Positions 61,194 to 64,000 of a stretch of 64,000 nucleotides of DNA are shown one piece after another. Every line of letters begins with the position of its first letter. The first letter of the stretch is position 1. Below the pieces are notes generated by a model, which saw nothing but the letters and a program-made list of their open reading frames with translations, made no database searches and had not been told where the DNA came from. The translations under genes were made by a program, and so were the position numbers. Source of the DNA: Mycolicibacter senuensis (GTDB taxonomy: Bacteria; Actinomycetota; Actinomycetes; Mycobacteriales; Mycobacteriaceae); assembly GCF_002101885.1 (NCBI RefSeq), contig NZ_LQPS01000038.1:1-64000 (forward strand), read 5' to 3'.

Positions 61194-61235
61194 TCAGCGC
61201 GCGGACAACGGCGCGAGACCGGCGATGCCTGTCAT
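61194..61235 (-). CDS. 13-codon leader peptide upstream of the ABC-F gene
   Basis: MTGIAGLAPLSAR, ATG at 61235, TGA at 61194-61196. It has an exceptionally strong AGGAGG 8 nt upstream. It ends 66 nt before the ABC-F start, and its final bases overlap one partner of the competing hairpins. Short, well-translated upstream ORFs ahead of ABC-F and other resistance genes act as ribosome-stalling sensors in several bacteria (established); the role here is inferred. Confidence 0.6.
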   Translation of the reverse strand: MTGIAGLAPLSAR

Positions 61236-61268
61236 TCTCCAGACCTCCTGTGCGGGAACGCCCGCCAC

Positions 61269-61298
61269 TTTAGCTGCGGGCCGGTGTGGCGTGCAACC
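61269..61298 (-). promoter_or_regulatory. Candidate promoter of the leader-ABC-F transcript
   Basis: Minus strand: TTGCAC (61293-61298), 18-bp spacer, and TAAAGT (61269-61274). Transcription would start near 61262, giving ~27 nt before the leader ORF and ~135 nt before the ABC-F gene. It lies just downstream of the Rv0910-like stop, so the ABC-F gene has its own promoter. Confidence 0.45.
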
Positions 61299-61300
61299 GG

Positions 61301-61738
61301 TCAAGCCGGTGCGAATACCGTGACGAACTTGCGCAGCGACTCGTTGATGTCGCTCTTCAGCGCGGCGGCCACCAGCATGCCGATCGGCCCGAACAACGCC
61401 GGCCCGCCCAGATGGACGTCGAAGCTGACCTTGGATCCGTCGCCGGCCGGGGTGACCTTGGCGAGCAGCTTGATCTTGACGCCGCCCTTGCCGTCGCCGT
61501 TGAGGGTCATCCCCGTCGGCGGCTTGTAGTTCACGATCGTCCACTTGATCCGGTTGGGCATGCCTTTGACCTCGACGATCGACTCGAGCGTCGTGCCCTT
61601 CTCCAGGGTCTCGGGCAGCACGCTGCGCCAGACCCGGTGAATCGTCAGCCACTCCTTGTAGCGCGACAGATCCGAGGCGTGCCCCCACGCCTCTTCGGGG
61701 GGGAGCGGGACGTCGATGGATCCGGAGAGCTTGGCCAT
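61301..61738 (-). CDS. Rv0910-like SRPBCC protein (annotated elsewhere as a toxin)
   Basis: 145 residues; the start MAKLSGSIDVPLPPEEAW and the segment EVKGMPNRIKWTIV match M. tuberculosis Rv0910 almost throughout. The fold is SRPBCC (START-like), with a C-terminal helix (LVAAALKSDINESLRKFV). Rv0910 is listed as a toxin with antitoxin Rv0909. Here the gene follows ctpE directly (38 bp), as in M. tuberculosis except that no Rv0909 homologue lies between. A lipid- or ligand-binding role is at least as likely as toxicity. Confidence 0.9.
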   Translation of the reverse strand: MAKLSGSIDVPLPPEEAWGHASDLSRYKEWLTIHRVWRSVLPETLEKGTTLESIVEVKGMPNRIKWTIVNYKPPTGMTLNGDGKGGVKIKLLAKVTPAGDGSKVSFDVHLGGPALFGPIGMLVAAALKSDINESLRKFVTVFAPA

Positions 61739-61776
61739 GTGATTCTGTCCCCTTCTTGTCCCCGGTTATCCCGTGT

Positions 61777-64000
61777 TCATCGCTGGGTCATTGTGGTCGT
61801 TGGCTGCTCTCGCCACAACTTGGGTCGCTCACCGAGCATGGCGCCGCGTGCCCACCACACCGCCTCGATCGCGACGGCGCCGACTGCGCCGACACCGAGC
61901 GCCAGCGACGTCAGTGCCACATTGGAGGGATCGAGCAGGAACTTCTCCCGGGCCAGCGGAAGCGCGAAGATACCCACGTAGGCCAGGCCGCAGCAGATCA
62001 CCAGCGTCAATCGCCACCATTGATAGGGCCTCGCCACCACGGCCAGCACCCACCCGGCGGTGGTCAACAAGGTGATCAGGGCCGTGGTCGAGGCCTGGAT
62101 CTGCTGTACCGCCGTGGCTTCACTACCGCGGTAGGCCAGCAGGTACGAGGTGAACGTGGCGATGCCCACCACCAGGCCGGCCGGCAACGCCCCGCTCATC
62201 ACCCGCTGGACGAATCCGGGGTGCGCCCGTTCGTTGTTCGGCGCCAGCGACAGGATGAACGCCGGGATGCCGATGGTGAACCAGGCCGCAACGGTGACGT
62301 GGATCGGCTGGAACGGATACAGCAGCGGTTCGGTGCCGAACAGCGCCGACGCCAACCCGACCAGGCCGACCAGCAGGGCGAGCAGAACCGAATACACCGT
62401 TTTGGTCAGGAACAGGTTCGCCACCCGTTCGATGTTGCCGATCACCCGGCGACCCTCGCCCACCACGTAGGGCAAGGTGGCGAACTTGTTGTCCAGCAAT
62501 ACGATCTGCGCCACCGAACGCGCCGCCGAGCTTCCGGCTCCCATCGCGACACCGATATCGGCGTCCTTGAGCGCGAGCACGTCGTTGACGCCGTCACCGG
62601 TCATGGCCACCGTGTGGTCACGTGCTTGTAGGGCGCGCACGATGGCGCGCTTCTGATCCGGTCGCACCCTGCCGAATACGGTGTGCTGCTCCAGCGCGTC
62701 GGCCAGCTGGTCCTGCTCGGCCGGCAGCTTGCGGGCGTCGATCGCGTCCCCGGGCAGTCCCAGCTCACCGGCCACCGCACCCACCGAGACGGCATTGTCA
62801 CCGGAGATCACCTTCACCGAGACTTCCTGCGTAGCAAAATATTCCAAGGTGGCCCGGGCGTCGGGACGGATCTTCTGCTCCAGCACCACCAGCGCCACCG
62901 GGGTCAGTACTCCGGGTGCCTCTGGATGGTCCACAGCCCGGTCGCTGAGGCTCAGCAACAACACGCGCAGTCCGCTCGCCCCGATCCGCTCGGCCTGTTC
63001 GGCGTCTGCCGACGACGGCTCGAGCAGCACATCGGCGGCACCGATGACCCAGTTGCCGTGTTCGCCGTATGAAACGCCGCTCCACTTGGCGGCCGACTTG
63101 AACGGTTCGCAGGCGTTCGCCACCCAACCCGGCGACGTCGGGAACGCCTCGGCGATGGCCTGAATGCTGGCGTTGGGCCGGGCGTCGTCGGCGGCCAGTG
63201 CCGCCAGCGCCTGATGCACCGGATAGCCGGCGGCGCCCTCGAGTTCGATGACCTCGGACACTTGCATGCCGTTCTCGGTCAGCGTGCCGGTCTTGTCGGC
63301 GCAGACCACATCCACGCGGGCCAGCCCCTCGATCGCCGGCAGTTCCTGCACCAGGCACTGCCGCCGTCCCAGCCGAATCACCCCGACCGCGAACGCCAGC
63401 GACGTCATCAGCACCAGACCCTCGGGGACCATCGGCACCAGCGCTCCGACCATCGCCAGCACCGATGCCCGCCAGCCCACGTCGGTGGTGAACAACTGCG
63501 TGTAGATGATCAGCAGCCCGGCCGGGATGAGCAGATAGGTGATGAACTTCAGGATCTGGTCTATGCCGTTGCGCAGTTCGGATTTCACCAGGGTGAACTT
63601 GCTGGCCTCCTCGGCCAGCTTGGCCGCGTAGGCCTCGCCGCCGACCCGGGTCGCGCGGTAGGCGCCGCTGCCGGAGATCACGAAGCTGCCCGACATCACA
63701 TGGTCACCGATGCACTTGGCGACCGGCTCGGCTTCCCCGGTCAGCAGGGACTCATCGACTTCCAGATCGGACACCTCGACGACGTCGCCGTCGACGACGA
63801 TCTGGTCACCGGGCCCGAGTTCGATGACGTCGTCGAGCACCACCTCCCGGGCCGGCAGCGATACCGTCCCGGATTGCCTGCGCACCAATGGTTTCGCTTG
63901 GCCGACGATGGCCAGCTTGTCCAGCGTCTGCTTGGCGCGGATCTCCTGAACCATGCCGATGACACTGTTGAAGACGATCAGCAGTCCGAACAGCCCGTTG
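61777..64000 (-). CDS. ctpE: CtpE-type P-type ATPase (5' end off window)
   Basis: 741 residues are visible; the frame is open to the right edge ([20 protein letters not shown] at the window end), so the start is outside and the M at 63954 is internal. P-type core: [22 protein letters not shown], and [22 protein letters not shown], followed by TM helices with [18 protein letters not shown]. It matches M. tuberculosis CtpE (Rv0908), a Ca(II)-uptake ATPase required for growth under calcium limitation (established). The Rv0910-like gene follows at 38 bp. Confidence 0.95.
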   Translation of the reverse strand, partial: NGLFGLLIVFNSVIGMVQEIRAKQTLDKLAIVGQAKPLVRRQSGTVSLPAREVVLDDVIELGPGDQIVVDGDVVEVSDLEVDESLLTGEAEPVAKCIGDHVMSGSFVISGSGAYRATRVGGEAYAAKLAEEASKFTLVKSELRNGIDQILKFITYLLIPAGLLIIYTQLFTTDVGWRASVLAMVGALVPMVPEGLVLMTSLAFAVGVIRLGRRQCLVQELPAIEGLARVDVVCADKTGTLTENGMQVSEVIELEGAAGYPVHQALAALAADDARPNASIQAIAEAFPTSPGWVANACEPFKSAAKWSGVSYGEHGNWVIGAADVLLEPSSADAEQAERIGASGLRVLLLSLSDRAVDHPEAPGVLTPVALVVLEQKIRPDARATLEYFATQEVSVKVISGDNAVSVGAVAGELGLPGDAIDARKLPAEQDQLADALEQHTVFGRVRPDQKRAIVRALQARDHTVAMTGDGVNDVLALKDADIGVAMGAGSSAARSVAQIVLLDNKFATLPYVVGEGRRVIGNIERVANLFLTKTVYSVLLALLVGLVGLASALFGTEPLLYPFQPIHVTVAAWFTIGIPAFILSLAPNNERAHPGFVQRVMSGALPAGLVVGIATFTSYLLAYRGSEATAVQQIQASTTALITLLTTAGWVLAVVARPYQWWRLTLVICCGLAYVGIFALPLAREKFLLDPSNVALTSLALGVGAVGAVAIEAVWWARGAMLGERPKLWREQPTTTMTQR

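Noticed and set aside
61301..61776. A complete Rv0909/Rv0910 toxin-antitoxin pair
   Set aside because: Only the Rv0910-like gene is present; the gap to ctpE is 38 bp.

Overview
The window is GC-rich, almost fully coding DNA from a mycobacterium (family Mycobacteriaceae; species not determinable from this alone). Lineage markers are an MmpS/MmpL pair, acyl-ACP and DesA3-type desaturases, a pol-PE-lig order LigD divergent from Ku, a 13E12-family HNH gene with a mycobacterial SOS box, CtpE, a tandem-domain Mce3R-type regulator, two glycine-rich PGRS-like secreted proteins and many FadE/FadD-type enzymes. Some gene orders recall M. tuberculosis: ku/ligD (Rv0937c/Rv0938), SDR - DapB-like - mntH (Rv0927c/Rv0926c/Rv0924c) and ctpE - Rv0910 (Rv0908/Rv0910). 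These comparisons are from memory, not from a search.

Layout. 1-9.3 kb: an aromatic-ring catabolic locus. A tetR-FAH operon runs left; an extradiol dioxygenase, FAH hydrolase and FAD monooxygenase run right, with twin operator palindromes between. Two PGRS-like/GH5 (endoglycoceramidase-like) genes lie at this locus, and one appears inserted inside the rightward operon, bounded by a 47-bp direct repeat. 9.4-12.6 kb: ligD and ku. 12.6-18.1 kb: tetR-mmpS-mmpL and the HNH gene. 18.2-24.9 kb: SDR - DapB-like - mntH, an acyl-ACP desaturase under a 26-bp palindrome, an SRPBCC protein, an SDR and an acyl-CoA dehydrogenase. 25.1-29.6 kb: crcB - DUF190 - crcB behind a membrane molybdopterin oxidoreductase, then small enzymes. 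30.1-33.3 kb: desA3 and two ANTAR proteins. 33.3-38.4 kb: a 1,458-residue P-type ATPase divergent from an ArsR sensor, and a mini membrane protein. 38.4-44.8 kb: DoxX-like protein, Mce3R-type repressor and its divergent echA-fadD-fadE-fadE operon. 44.8-52.0 kb: SRPBCC-epimerase fusion, PPOX protein, a ChoD-like oxidase operon, a FadE and a TetR. 52.2 kb: tRNA-Arg(CCU). 52.3-57.2 kb: emopamil-binding-like membrane protein with TetR, and two secreted DUF1214/DUF1254-type proteins. 57.2-64 kb: a gamma-glutamyl cyclotransferase/poly-gamma-glutamate hydrolase fusion next to an F420-type oxidoreductase, an ABC-F protein with a 13-codon leader ORF, an Rv0910-like gene and ctpE, which runs off the right edge.

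Most genes sit in short, tightly overlapping operons (ATGA or GTGA junctions), with local TetR/ArsR regulators and readable palindromic operators. The most unusual observations are the repeat-bounded insertion of the PGRS-GH5 gene, the cyclotransferase-hydrolase fusion, the leader ORF with competing hairpins ahead of the ABC-F gene, and a 12-bp palindrome core shared by the mmpS and desaturase promoters.
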